Assembly: GCF_027594865.1 (NCBI RefSeq)
Contig: NZ_CP089391.1
Location: 1,146,501 to 1,210,500, forward strand
Reading direction: 5' to 3'
Length of the DNA: 64,000 nt
Source: Bradyrhizobium xenonodulans
GTDB taxonomy: Bacteria > Pseudomonadota > Alphaproteobacteria > Rhizobiales > Xanthobacteraceae
Shown piece after piece: positions 8,812-16,874 of the stretch; position 1 is the first letter of the stretch; each line of letters opens with the position of its first letter. Under the pieces are notes generated by a model, which saw only the letters and a program-made list of their open reading frames with translations, had not been told where the DNA came from and made no database searches. The translations under genes and the position numbers were made by a program.

Positions 8812-9543
8812 ATGATCGAAATCAGCCACGTCAACAAATGGTACACGCCGAGTTTCCAGGTGCTGACCGACTGCACGACCAGCGTCACCAAGGGCGAGGT
8901 GGTGGTCGTTTGCGGCCCCTCGGGCTCGGGCAAATCGACGCTGATCAAATGCGTCAACGCGCTGGAGCCGTTCCAGAGCGGCGACATCAGCGTTGACGGC
9001 ACCAAGGTCAACGATCCCAAGACCAATCTGCCAAAACTGCGCTCGCGCGTCGGCATGGTGTTCCAGCACTTCGAGCTGTTCCCGCACCTGAAGATCATCG
9101 ACAATCTCTGCCTCTCGCAGGAGAAGGTGTTGGGGCGGTCGCACGACAAGGCGGTGACGAAGGGCATGCAGTTGCTCGAGCGCGTCGGCTTGAAGGAGCA
9201 GGCGCAGAAATTTCCCGCCCAGCTCTCCGGCGGTCAGCAGCAGCGCGTCGCCATCGCCCGCGCGCTCGCGATGGATCCGATCGTGATGCTGTTCGACGAG
9301 CCGACCTCGGCGCTCGACCCTGAAATGGTCAGCGAGGTGCTCGACGTCATGGTCGATCTCGCCCGCGAAGGCATGACCATGATGGTCGTCACCCACGAGA
9401 TGGGGTTTGCCCGCAAGGTCGCCAACCGCGTCATCTTCATGGATCGCGGCGAGATCGTCGAGGACGCAGCGAAGGACGATTTCTTCGGCAAGCCCCGCAG
9501 CGACCGCGCGCAGAAGTTCTTGTCGAAGATCCTGTCGCATTAG
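8812..9543 (+). CDS. gltL: glutamate/aspartate ABC transporter ATP-binding subunit
   Basis: A 243-residue ATPase of the polar amino-acid uptake class. All nucleotide-binding elements are intact: Walker [11 protein letters not shown]-loop [10 protein letters not shown], signature LSGGQQQR, Walker [15 protein letters not shown] and the switch histidine in VVTHEMGFA. It drives import through GltJK. It is the last gene of the operon; a 10-bp palindrome follows directly after the stop and could end transcription. Confidence 0.95.
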   Translation: MIEISHVNKWYTPSFQVLTDCTTSVTKGEVVVVCGPSGSGKSTLIKCVNALEPFQSGDISVDGTKVNDPKTNLPKLRSRVGMVFQHFELFPHLKIIDNLCLSQEKVLGRSHDKAVTKGMQLLERVGLKEQAQKFPAQLSGGQQQRVAIARALAMDPIVMLFDEPTSALDPEMVSEVLDVMVDLAREGMTMMVVTHEMGFARKVANRVIFMDRGEIVEDAAKDDFFGKPRSDRAQKFLSKILSH

Positions 9544-9549
9544 CTTTGA

Positions 9550-9595
9550 CCGTCATTCCGGGCTCATTCGCTTTGCGAATGCCTTGGAATGACGG
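9550..9595. repeat. palindromic repeat after gltL, possible terminator
   Basis: The outer arms CCGTCATTCC (9550-9559) and GGAATGACGG (9586-9595) are perfect inverted repeats. Inside, ATTCG and CGAAT (9567-9581) pair again. It resembles the short repeat end seen near 594-610 and lies between the glt operon and dat. Confidence 0.7.
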
Positions 9596-9666
9596 ATCGA
9601 GGGTTTATCGGATCCGCCAAATCTCCTATACCGGCGGGTAACCCCATTCCCGCCAGGAGACCTGCC

Positions 9667-10527
9667 TTGGACTCGATCGCCTACGTCAACGGCTCATTCG
9701 TTCCGCTCTCGGACGCCAAAGTCTCGGTGCTCGATCGCGGCTTCCTGTTCGCCGACGGCATCTACGAGGTCTCGGCCGTGCTCGACGGCAAGCTGGTCGA
9801 CAACGCCTCGCATCTGGCGCGGCTGGAACGCTCGGTCGGCGAGATCAAGCTGGCGCTGCCGGAGACGGTCGAGCGCATCACCGAGCTGCAGAAGGAGCTG
9901 ATCGCGCGCAACAAGGTCGCGAACGGCCTCGTCTATCTCCAGGTCACGCGCGGCGCCGACAAGGGCCGCGACTTCGCGTTCCCCAAGGGTGACGTCAAGT
10001 CGAGCCTCGTGATGTTCACCTCGGAGAAGGACATCATCAATGCCGCCGCGGCCAAGACCGGCATCAACGTGATCACGGTGCCCGACATCCGTTGGGAGCG
10101 GCGCGACATCAAGAGCGTGGCGCTGCTGGCGCAGGTGCTGGCGAAGCAGGCCGCGGCGGAAGCCGGCGCCGGCGAAGCCTGGATGCTGGAAGACGGCTAC
10201 GTCACCGAGGGCGGCTCGTCCTCGGCGTTCATCCTGACCAAGGACGACGTCATCGTCACCCGCAAGAATTCCAACGCGATTCTGCCTGGCTGCACCCGCA
10301 AGGCTGTGGTGGCGCTTGCCGAAGAGCGCCAGCTCCGTGTCGAGGAACGTTCCTTCACGGTCGCCGAAGCACTCGCGGCGAAGGAAGCCTTTGCGACCTC
10401 GGCGTCACTGTTCGTCCAGCCGGTGGTTGCGATCGACGGCAAGACAATCGGCGACGGCAAGCCCGGCCCGATGGCAACGCGGCTGCGCGAGATCTACGTG
10501 GAGTTCGCCAAGGCGACGGCGGTCTGA
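9667..10527 (+). CDS. dat: D-amino-acid transaminase (class IV PLP aminotransferase)
   Basis: The likely start is TTG at 9667, after CAGGAGA (9654-9660), giving MDSIAYVNG and 286 residues, the family's normal size. A longer frame from 9589 would read through the palindrome. Fold type IV marks are LDRGFLFADGIYEV near the N terminus, the Schiff-base lysine K149 in RRDIKSVALLAQVLAKQ, and the late EGGSSSAFIL cofactor segment. It exchanges amino groups between D-amino acids and 2-oxo acids, making D-glutamate or D-alanine for peptidoglycan or degrading D-amino acids. A branched-chain or aminodeoxychorismate lyase activity is less likely from the sequence but not excluded. Confidence 0.88.
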   Translation: MDSIAYVNGSFVPLSDAKVSVLDRGFLFADGIYEVSAVLDGKLVDNASHLARLERSVGEIKLALPETVERITELQKELIARNKVANGLVYLQVTRGADKGRDFAFPKGDVKSSLVMFTSEKDIINAAAAKTGINVITVPDIRWERRDIKSVALLAQVLAKQAAAEAGAGEAWMLEDGYVTEGGSSSAFILTKDDVIVTRKNSNAILPGCTRKAVVALAEERQLRVEERSFTVAEALAAKEAFATSASLFVQPVVAIDGKTIGDGKPGPMATRLREIYVEFAKATAV

Positions 10528-10545
10528 GCCGCACACGCAGCTGCC

Positions 10546-10637
10546 GTAGGGTGGGCAAAGGCGCATTTGCGCCGTGCCCACCATCCCTCCTGTATTTCGA
10601 TAGAAGTGGTGGGCACGCTTCGCTTTGCCCACCCTAC
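10546..10637. repeat. GTAGGGTGGGCAAAG-type palindromic repeat, copy 1
   Basis: GTAGGGTGGGCAAAG at 10546-10560 is mirrored by CTTTGCCCACCCTAC at 10623-10637. Inner arms GTGCCCACCA and TGGTGGGCAC pair as well. It lies between the convergent dat and AhpD-like genes. Related copies are at 15286, 20951 and 46043-46150. Confidence 0.85.
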
Positions 10638-10661
10638 GAGACCTGCCTTGGGGCGCACCCC

Positions 10662-11123
10662 TCACGCCACCGACGCCTTCACCTTCACCGGATGCACCGC
10701 GCGGAACGCGATCGCGATCCTGTTCCAGGCATTGATGGCCCCGATCAGCATCGTCAGATTCACCGTCTCCGCGTCGGAGAATTGTGCGCGGACCTGCTCG
10801 TAGACGTCATCCGGCGCATGCGTCTGCGAGATCAGCGTCACTGATTCCGTCCAGGCCAGCGCGGCGCGCTCGCGGTCGGTATAGAGCGGGGATTCGCGCC
10901 AGGCATTGAGCAGATAGATGCGCTGCTCGGTCTCGCCGCGCTTGCGGGCGTCCTCGGTGTGCATGTTGATGCAGAAGGCGCAACCGTTGATCTGCGAGGC
11001 CCGGATCTTGACGAGCTCGATCAGCGATTTCTCGAGACCCGTCGACTGGATCTGCTTTTCCAGCGCCATCAGCGCTTTGATCGTATCGGGTGCGGCCTGG
11101 TAGTAGTTCATGCGGGGTTTCAT
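10662..11123 (-). CDS. AhpD-like carboxymuconolactone decarboxylase family protein
   Basis: A 153-residue protein starting at ATG 11123 after AAGGAGAG. The CMD/AhpD helical fold is marked by GCAFCINMHTEDARKRGE, a C48-x-x-C51 pair with H55, the redox-active CxxCxxxH of alkylhydroperoxidase-like proteins. These reduce peroxides or act as thiol oxidoreductases. It lies 29 bases downstream of the EmrB-like gene, so it is probably the third gene of the efflux operon and may handle oxidative damage linked to the exported compounds (inference). The exact reaction is unknown. Confidence 0.85.
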   Translation of the reverse strand: MKPRMNYYQAAPDTIKALMALEKQIQSTGLEKSLIELVKIRASQINGCAFCINMHTEDARKRGETEQRIYLLNAWRESPLYTDRERAALAWTESVTLISQTHAPDDVYEQVRAQFSDAETVNLTMLIGAINAWNRIAIAFRAVHPVKVKASVA

Positions 11124-11152
11124 GGTCGCTCTCCTTGCTTCTCGGGTTGAGG

Positions 11153-12763
11153 TCAGTGGGCACCACCGGCCGAGGCCTGGCCGGGCTTGTTCAGGAACAG
11201 GACGGCGCCGAGCGCCACGATCAATGCGATACCGAGCAGATAGAACGTGTCGCTGAAGGCGAGGATATAGGCCTGCTTCTGCACGGTATGGCCGATCGCG
11301 ACATAGGCACGATGCGCGGCGTCCGCACGGTCGAGAATGCCGTGATTGACGAAATATTGCGTGAGCTGTTCCAGCCGGGTCCGCGTCGCCTGCTCGAACA
11401 CCGAGACCGACTGCATCAGCACGTTGGAGTGATATTGCTCGCGCTTGGTCAGCAGGGTCTGGAGCAGCGCGATGCCGACCGCGCCGCCGAGGTTGCGCAT
11501 CATGTTGAACAGGCCGGAGGCCGAGCCCGCGTTCTCCGGCTCGATGCCCGATGTCGCGACCGCCGACAGCGGCGCCATCACCAGCGCCTGGCCGATCGCG
11601 CGGACGATGTTGGGCCACATCAGCTGGTCGGCGGCATAGTCGTTGGTCATATAGATGTTCATGAAGTTCGAGGCCGCGAACAGCACGAAGCCGACGCCGA
11701 TGATGATGCGCGCATCGAACTTCTGCATCAGGCGCGGCACCAGCGGGATCAGCAGAAGTTGCGGCAGTCCGGTCCAGGCCAGCACCATGCCGATCTGCTC
11801 GGCATTGTAGCCCTGAATGCGTGACAGATATTGCGGCAGGATGAACACCGAGCCGTACAGCGCAACGCCGAGCAGGAAGTTCGCGAGCATGCCGAAGCCG
11901 AAATTGCGGCGCACCAGCAGGCGCAGGTTCAGCAGCGGCTTCTTCACTGTCAACTCGATGATCAGGAAAGCGGTCAGCGCGACGGCCGCGATCACCGAGA
12001 GCTTGACGATGAAGGGCGAGCCGAACCAGTCGTCCTTGTTGCCTTCCTCGAGCACCGTCTGAAGCGCCGACAGGCCGATCGCCATGGTGATGATGCCGGC
12101 CCAGTCACCCTCCGCGAGCAGCGATAGTTTCATCGGCCTGGGCTCGAGCGCGTACCAGAGCATGCCGACCATGATCGCGCCGGGCACGAGGTTGACGTAA
12201 AAGATGTACTCCCAGCCGAAATTCTCGGTGAGATAGCCGCCGATCGTCGGGCCGATTGCGGGCGCGAACGTCGCCGACAGTGCGAACAGGGCAAGTCCCA
12301 CCGGCTGCTTGGCACGCGGCAGCAGCGTGATGATCAGTGTGAAGGCCATCGGGATCAGCACGCCGCCGGTGAAGCCTTGCACGGCGCGCAGCACGATCAT
12401 CTGCGGCAGGTCCTGCGCCAGCGCGCAGGCGGCGGACAGGATCAGGAACAGGATCGCATTGGTGAGCAGATAGAGCCGGATCGAGAACACCTGCGCCAGC
12501 CATCCCGAGAGCGGGATCACCACGATCTCGGCGATCAGATAGGAGGTCGAGATCCAGCCGCCATCGTCGATGCCGGCGCCGATCGCGCCCTGGATGTCGG
12601 CGAGCGAGGCGTTGACGATCTGGATGTTCAGCACCGCCATGAAGGCGCCGAGCGTGGCGCCGATCACCGCGATCCAGGTTTTCGCGGAGATCGCCGGGGT
12701 GGCGGGCGCAGCGGGCGCGGGGAGGATGGCAGCGGCGTTGACGGTTGGTTGAAGCGTGCTCAT
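11153..12763 (-). CDS. DHA2-family MFS multidrug efflux transporter (EmrB-like)
   Basis: A 536-residue inner-membrane protein, the usual length for 14-segment DHA2 transporters. The start at ATG 12763 (MSTLQP) was preferred over an upstream frame beginning inside the preceding gene. Visible features are TM1 WIAVIGATLGAFMAVLNIQI, the motif ending in WISTSYLIAEIVVIPLSGWL (motif D1/A region), and the proline-rich motif C-like segment in TM5, GLALFALSATFAPAIGPTIGG. It exports hydrophobic compounds using the proton gradient, presumably with the upstream membrane-fusion protein. Two GATAATC motifs lie 51-98 bases upstream in the 115-base gap. Confidence 0.92.
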   Translation of the reverse strand: MSTLQPTVNAAAILPAPAAPATPAISAKTWIAVIGATLGAFMAVLNIQIVNASLADIQGAIGAGIDDGGWISTSYLIAEIVVIPLSGWLAQVFSIRLYLLTNAILFLILSAACALAQDLPQMIVLRAVQGFTGGVLIPMAFTLIITLLPRAKQPVGLALFALSATFAPAIGPTIGGYLTENFGWEYIFYVNLVPGAIMVGMLWYALEPRPMKLSLLAEGDWAGIITMAIGLSALQTVLEEGNKDDWFGSPFIVKLSVIAAVALTAFLIIELTVKKPLLNLRLLVRRNFGFGMLANFLLGVALYGSVFILPQYLSRIQGYNAEQIGMVLAWTGLPQLLLIPLVPRLMQKFDARIIIGVGFVLFAASNFMNIYMTNDYAADQLMWPNIVRAIGQALVMAPLSAVATSGIEPENAGSASGLFNMMRNLGGAVGIALLQTLLTKREQYHSNVLMQSVSVFEQATRTRLEQLTQYFVNHGILDRADAAHRAYVAIGHTVQKQAYILAFSDTFYLLGIALIVALGAVLFLNKPGQASAGGAH

Positions 12764-12813
12764 GGAAGCCTCGTCTCGGTTACGGAGACAGGATGCATTG
12801 GACCGATGGTTTC

Positions 12814-12861
12814 GATAATCGCGGAAGTCGTGGAAGCATCGTCCGGCAGGACTTGATAATC
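12814..12861 (-). promoter_or_regulatory. two GATAATC motifs upstream of the EmrB-like gene
   Basis: GATAATC occurs at 12814-12820 and 12855-12861, in the gap between the membrane-fusion gene and the transporter gene. The same 7-mer recurs upstream of the fusion-protein gene and of the divergent LysR gene, so these may be binding sites for that LysR protein. The role is inferred from recurrence only. Confidence 0.4.
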
Positions 12862-12878
12862 CCGCCGGTCTTTCGAAC

Positions 12879-14060
12879 TCAGCCGCCGTTCGGACGGCCC
12901 GCGTTGTCGGCAACGCGCCTGGCCGTCTCGCGCTCGGCCAGCACGGTGACCTTGGTGTCGATGGTCGGCACCGTGGACATACCGGGGCGCAGCAGGCCGG
13001 TGAGGCTGTGGTCGTCGAGCACGATCTTCACCGGCACGCGCTGCACGATCTTGGTGAAATTGCCGGTGGCGTTATCCGGCGGCAGCAATGCGAATTCGAG
13101 GCCGCTCGCCGGCGACAGGCTGTCGACATGACCGTGCAGGGTCTGTTCGCGGAAACTGTCGACGTGCAGCTCGACCGGTTGGCCCGGGCGCACATGCGTG
13201 AGCTGCGTCTCCTTGAAGTTCGCGATCACATAGACCGCATCGAGCGGCACCACCGCCATCAATTGCGTTCCGGCCTGCACGAACTGGCCGACGCGCAAGC
13301 TGCGGGCGCCGACCGTGCCGTCGACCGGCGCGGTGATCTCGGTATAGGACAGGTTGAGCTCGGCCTGCTGAGCGACCGCGCGGGCGCGGTCGAGCTGTGC
13401 CGTGGCCTGGGCGCGCTGGGTGGTGAGCACGTCGACCTTGCGCTGCGCGGCGACGAGACCGGATTTCGCATGCTGCAATTGCGCGTTGCTGGCGCGGAGC
13501 GCCGCATCGGTCTGCTGCGCGCGCTGGATCGTGCCGGAGCCCGACTTCATGAGATCGTCGTAGCGGGCGCGCTCCTCCTGCGCGAATTTCAGATTGGCGT
13601 CGGCTGCGGCGACATCGGCCGTGCTCTGCGCGATGATCGGCTGCTGGAGCTCGAGCTGGGCGTCGATGTTGCGCACCGAGGCTTCGCCGGCGGCGACGTC
13701 GGCACGAGACTGGCCGAGCGCCGCCTTGAAGTCGCGGTCGTCGATCTTCGCCAGCGTCTGGCCCGCTTTCACCTTCTCGTTGTCGCCGACCAGCACCTTC
13801 GCGATGTAGCCCGAGACCTTCGGCGCGATGATCGTGGAATCGGCCTTCACATAGGCGTCGTCGGTCGTCTCGAGGAAGCGGCCGTTGGTCCAGTAGTCGT
13901 GTCCGTAATAGCCAATGGCTGCCGTGCCTGCGAGAAGCGTCAGCACCAGCGCCGCGCGCCGGACCATGTTCCGGGCCGGTATGGCCGGGGATGCCTTTTT
14001 ATAATCATGAGCGATTTCAGTTGCTTGCTGGAAATTCTCGGTGCGGGGCATCTCGGACAT
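12879..14060 (-). CDS. HlyD/EmrA-type membrane fusion protein
   Basis: A 393-residue periplasmic adaptor starting at ATG 14060 (CAGGAGA upstream). After a cytoplasmic N-terminal stretch of about 30 residues comes one membrane anchor (RAALVLTLLAGTAAIGYYG). The lipoyl/barrel-sandwich half TTDDAYVKADSTIIAPKVSGYI follows, then a long alpha-helical hairpin (about residues 110-220, rich in A/Q/R), the second lipoyl half TEITAPVDGTVGARSLRVGQ, and the beta-barrel. The family joins an inner-membrane EmrB transporter to a TolC-type outer-membrane channel; no outer-membrane gene is present here. First gene of a likely adaptor-transporter-AhpD operon. Confidence 0.92.
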   Translation of the reverse strand: MSEMPRTENFQQATEIAHDYKKASPAIPARNMVRRAALVLTLLAGTAAIGYYGHDYWTNGRFLETTDDAYVKADSTIIAPKVSGYIAKVLVGDNEKVKAGQTLAKIDDRDFKAALGQSRADVAAGEASVRNIDAQLELQQPIIAQSTADVAAADANLKFAQEERARYDDLMKSGSGTIQRAQQTDAALRASNAQLQHAKSGLVAAQRKVDVLTTQRAQATAQLDRARAVAQQAELNLSYTEITAPVDGTVGARSLRVGQFVQAGTQLMAVVPLDAVYVIANFKETQLTHVRPGQPVELHVDSFREQTLHGHVDSLSPASGLEFALLPPDNATGNFTKIVQRVPVKIVLDDHSLTGLLRPGMSTVPTIDTKVTVLAERETARRVADNAGRPNGG

Positions 14061-14109
14061 TGCAGTCTCCTGTCGGCTTGGTGAGACTATGGGTCTTTCC
14101 AGTTCGGGC

Positions 14110-14139
14110 GATAATTGGCGAAATGCTGGAAGGATTATC
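14110..14139 (-). promoter_or_regulatory. candidate operator upstream of the membrane fusion gene
   Basis: GATAATT (14110-14116) and GATTATC (14133-14139) form an inverted pair with a 23-base offset, 50-80 bases upstream of the fusion-protein start. The offset equals that of the perfect pair at 14304/14327 near the LysR gene. Probably recognised by the divergent LysR protein (inference). Confidence 0.45.
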
Positions 14140-14299
14140 CATCAGGGATGGATAGTCGGAGACATCGCCTTGGTTTGGAGGTCTACCGAACCAGACCCGC
14201 GACTGCCCCAGAGCGATTGCCGCGCCTGTCGCGCGATTGCTGCTAACGTATGCGTCCGACGGCCCGCGAAGCCGCAAATGGGAGCCGTGTGTATGATTT

Positions 14300-14351
14300 G
14301 ATAGATAATCGGGGCGAATTCCTTGCGATTATCTATCGAAAGCGGATAATC
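14300..14351 (+). promoter_or_regulatory. GATAATC inverted-repeat cluster just upstream of the LysR start
   Basis: A perfect 12-bp inverted repeat, GATAGATAATCG (14300-14311) and CGATTATCTATC (14326-14337), is followed by another GATAATC at 14345-14351. The last two half-sites are themselves inverted with an 11-base spacer. The cluster ends 7 bases before the LysR start codon, a position suited to autorepression. Confidence 0.55.
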
Positions 14352-14358
14352 AAGCGGC

Positions 14359-15267
14359 ATGGACCGATTGACCAGCCTCGAAGTGTTCAGCCGGGTGGTC
14401 GAGACTGGCGGCTTCTCCGCAGCAGCCCGCAAGCTCAACATGTCGACCACGATGGTGAGCAATCACGTTCAGGCCCTGGAAGACCGGCTCGGGGTGAGGC
14501 TGCTTCAGCGCACCACGCGCAAGGTCAATCTCACCGAGATCGGCAAGGCCTATTACGACCGCTGCATCCAGATCCTCGCCGATATCGAGCAGGCCGATGA
14601 TATCGCCGGTGCGCTGCAATCGACCCCGCGCGGCACGCTGCGCATCCACACCGCCACCCACATGGTGTCGTTCGTGGCCCCAGTGATGGCCGAATTCCTC
14701 GCGACCTATCCGGAGGTCAAGGTCGATCTGCGCATGGGCGAGACCAATGTCGATTTGATCGAGGAAGGGTTTGATCTCGCGCTGCGCATGATCGCGCCGC
14801 CGGATTCGAGCCTGATCGTGCGGAGCCTTGCGACCTGGCGGCACGTGCTGTGCTGCTCGCACGCCTATATCGAGGCGCATGGGCGCGTTACGAGGCTCGA
14901 GGAGCTCGCCGAGCACAATTGCGTGCGCCACGTGAATTATCCGTTCGACGAGTGGCGCTTCTTCGATCGCAAGGGCACGCCGGCCTCGGTGCGCGTCTCG
15001 GGCAATCTGATCACCAACAGCGGCGAAGCCCTGCGCGAGGCCGCACTTCAGGGCGCAGGCATCAGCCTCGCCGCCGGCTTCCTGGTCGGCGACGATCTCG
15101 ACGCCGGCCGGCTGGTGCGCCTCCTGCCGGAATACCGGCCGGTCGAGATGTCGATGAACGCGGTCTATCCGCACAAGCATCATCTGTCGGCGAAGGTCAG
15201 GACCTTCATCGACATGCTCGTGCACCACAGTGCCGAGCAGCAGAAGCTGATCAATCCGTATTCGTGA
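14359..15267 (+). CDS. LysR-family transcriptional regulator of the efflux operon
   Basis: A 302-residue regulator with the N-terminal winged helix-turn-helix (residues about 1-60: LEVFSRVVETGGFSAAARKL, then a recognition helix in NMSTTMVSNHVQALEDRLG) and a two-lobed effector domain (LRIHTATHMVSFVAPVMAEF onward). The subgroup is the CrgA/DmlR-like type. It is transcribed away from the efflux genes, the usual LysR arrangement, and GATAATC pairs occur in the shared 298-base region. The inducing compound is unknown. Confidence 0.92.
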   Translation: MDRLTSLEVFSRVVETGGFSAAARKLNMSTTMVSNHVQALEDRLGVRLLQRTTRKVNLTEIGKAYYDRCIQILADIEQADDIAGALQSTPRGTLRIHTATHMVSFVAPVMAEFLATYPEVKVDLRMGETNVDLIEEGFDLALRMIAPPDSSLIVRSLATWRHVLCCSHAYIEAHGRVTRLEELAEHNCVRHVNYPFDEWRFFDRKGTPASVRVSGNLITNSGEALREAALQGAGISLAAGFLVGDDLDAGRLVRLLPEYRPVEMSMNAVYPHKHHLSAKVRTFIDMLVHHSAEQQKLINPYS

Positions 15268-15285
15268 GGTTCAGCGGTCGGTGCC

Positions 15286-15373
15286 GTAGGGGGGCGAAGG
15301 CGCACCGCGCCGTGCCCACCATCCATCAATGATAGCGACAGATGGTGGGCACGCTTCGCTTTGCCCATCCTAC
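15286..15373. repeat. GTAGGGTGGGCAAAG-type palindromic repeat, copy 2 (diverged left arm)
   Basis: The left end GTAGGGGGGCGAAGGCGCA differs slightly from copy 1; the right end GGGCACGCTTCGCTTTGCCC runs to TCCTAC at 15373. It fills the gap between the convergent LysR and amidase genes. Confidence 0.75.
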
Positions 15374-15380
15374 GAGAGCG

Positions 15381-16799
15381 TCAGCGCGGAGGCGGCAAAC
15401 GTCCAAACACGCTATCCAGCGCGATACCGATCGCAAGCAGGTGGCGGTCGCCTCCCGCCGGACCATCCAGTTCAAGTCCGATAGGCAGCTTACTCGTGGC
15501 ACCAAGTCCAATCGGAATCTGGATCCCGGGAATGCCGGCATTGCTGCCGGGATCGGTGTTCTGGATGAACAGGCCGAAATTCTCGAGCGTGCTGGACTCC
15601 GGATTGGAGGCAATCGCGACGCGCGGGGTGGTCGGGAAGGCGATAGCGTCGAGCTTGTTGCCGGCAAACGTGTTGTTGTAGAGCGCCTGCAGTGCCGGCC
15701 GCGCGGTCTTGATCGCGGCGTCGTAGATCGGCCTGGCGTCGAGCAGTGTGTTGTCCGGACCGGGCAGCTTGCGCGGAAGCACCAGGCCTTCATAGGTGCC
15801 CTTCACGTCGGCACTCGCGATCTCCTTCACCAGCGTCTCGATCGTGAGACTCGTGCCGGTGTGCCTGAGATACGCGACCATGTCGTCATAGGCCTCGTAC
15901 AGCGCGACGGGAAAACTGACTTGGCCGTTGAGCTCAGCCAATTGCGGCATCTCGATCCCGACGACCGTGATGCGCTGCGCCTCCACTTTTGCGATCGCTG
16001 CATGGAAAGCAGCCCCGGTGTCGGCATCGAGATTGGTCAGCATCGATTTGACGATGCCGATGCGGACCTGCTTCAGATCAGCTGGCGCAATGGCCTCGCC
16101 ACCCGCGATGACGCGGTCGAGCAGCGCGACATCGGCGATGGTCGCCGCCATCGGCCCCGCGGTGTCGCGGGTGTGCGAGATCGGCGCGATGCCGTCTTGC
16201 GGATAGCGCCTGACTGTCGGACGCAGCGAGGCACATCCGTTCAATGCGCCGGGAACCCGCACCGATCCGCCGGTGTCGGTGCCAAGCCCGCCCGCAACGA
16301 TCCGCGCGCCGATCGCCGCGCCCGTGCCCGACGAGGAGCCGCCGGCGATCAGGGCGCGGTCATAGGCATTGCGTACGCCGAACTCCGCACCGGTCTTGAA
16401 TGCGGTGTTGTAGCCGGAGATGCCGAAGGCAAGCTCGTGCATGCTGGTTTTGCCGATGATGACTGCGCCCGCGGCCCGCAACTTTGCGACCACGGGTGCA
16501 TCGGTCTTCGGCACGTAGTCCTTCAGGGCGGGCGTGCCGGCGCTGCAAGGCAATCCCGCAACCTCGATATTGTCCTTGATCACGATGGGAACGCCGCCGA
16601 GCGGCTTGCTCCTGTCGCCCGTCGCGTCGAATGCGGCGGCCGCCTTCAGAGCGCCGGCCTCGTCCAGGGTGACGAAGGCATTGAGCTCGGCATTGGCCTT
16701 GGCACGGCTCAGGGCTTCCGTTGTGAGCGCGGTGCTCGTGATTTTCCCGGTGCGGAGGTCGGCGGCGGCCTGGGTCAGGGTCAACTGGTCGAAATCCAT
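15381..16799 (-). CDS. amidase-signature family hydrolase (indoleacetamide/mandelamide hydrolase-like)
   Basis: A 472-residue amidase with the Ser-cisSer-Lys triad recognisable as K75 (IVIKDN), S155 (AGGSSSGTG) and nucleophile S179 (GTDTGGSVRVP). The S155-S179 spacing of 24 equals that of characterised members. It hydrolyses an amide to a carboxylate and ammonia. Indole-3-acetamide hydrolase (auxin formation) is known in bradyrhizobia, and mandelamide hydrolase would fit loosely with the benzoylformate-decarboxylase-like enzyme at 1411. Neither is proven. It has no signal peptide. It is single, convergent with the LysR gene, and 75 bases downstream of the indolepyruvate oxidoreductase on the same strand. 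Confidence 0.88.
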   Translation of the reverse strand: MDFDQLTLTQAAADLRTGKITSTALTTEALSRAKANAELNAFVTLDEAGALKAAAAFDATGDRSKPLGGVPIVIKDNIEVAGLPCSAGTPALKDYVPKTDAPVVAKLRAAGAVIIGKTSMHELAFGISGYNTAFKTGAEFGVRNAYDRALIAGGSSSGTGAAIGARIVAGGLGTDTGGSVRVPGALNGCASLRPTVRRYPQDGIAPISHTRDTAGPMAATIADVALLDRVIAGGEAIAPADLKQVRIGIVKSMLTNLDADTGAAFHAAIAKVEAQRITVVGIEMPQLAELNGQVSFPVALYEAYDDMVAYLRHTGTSLTIETLVKEIASADVKGTYEGLVLPRKLPGPDNTLLDARPIYDAAIKTARPALQALYNNTFAGNKLDAIAFPTTPRVAIASNPESSTLENFGLFIQNTDPGSNAGIPGIQIPIGLGATSKLPIGLELDGPAGGDRHLLAIGIALDSVFGRLPPPR

Positions 16800-16874
16800 G
16801 ATGCATCACCTGATTGCAGGGGGCGCCATCAGGGAGCCCTCAGTTTCGGAGGCTGAAGCCTCGCTGGCGCCGCG

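Noticed and set aside
7287..8996. A 569-codon plus-strand frame spanning gltJ to gltL
   Set aside because: It is in the wrong frame relative to the three recognised genes and shows no membrane segments or ABC motifs.
7333..9540. A 735-codon minus-strand frame opposite gltJKL
   Set aside because: It lies entirely antisense to three well-conserved transporter genes; composition is that of a shadow frame.
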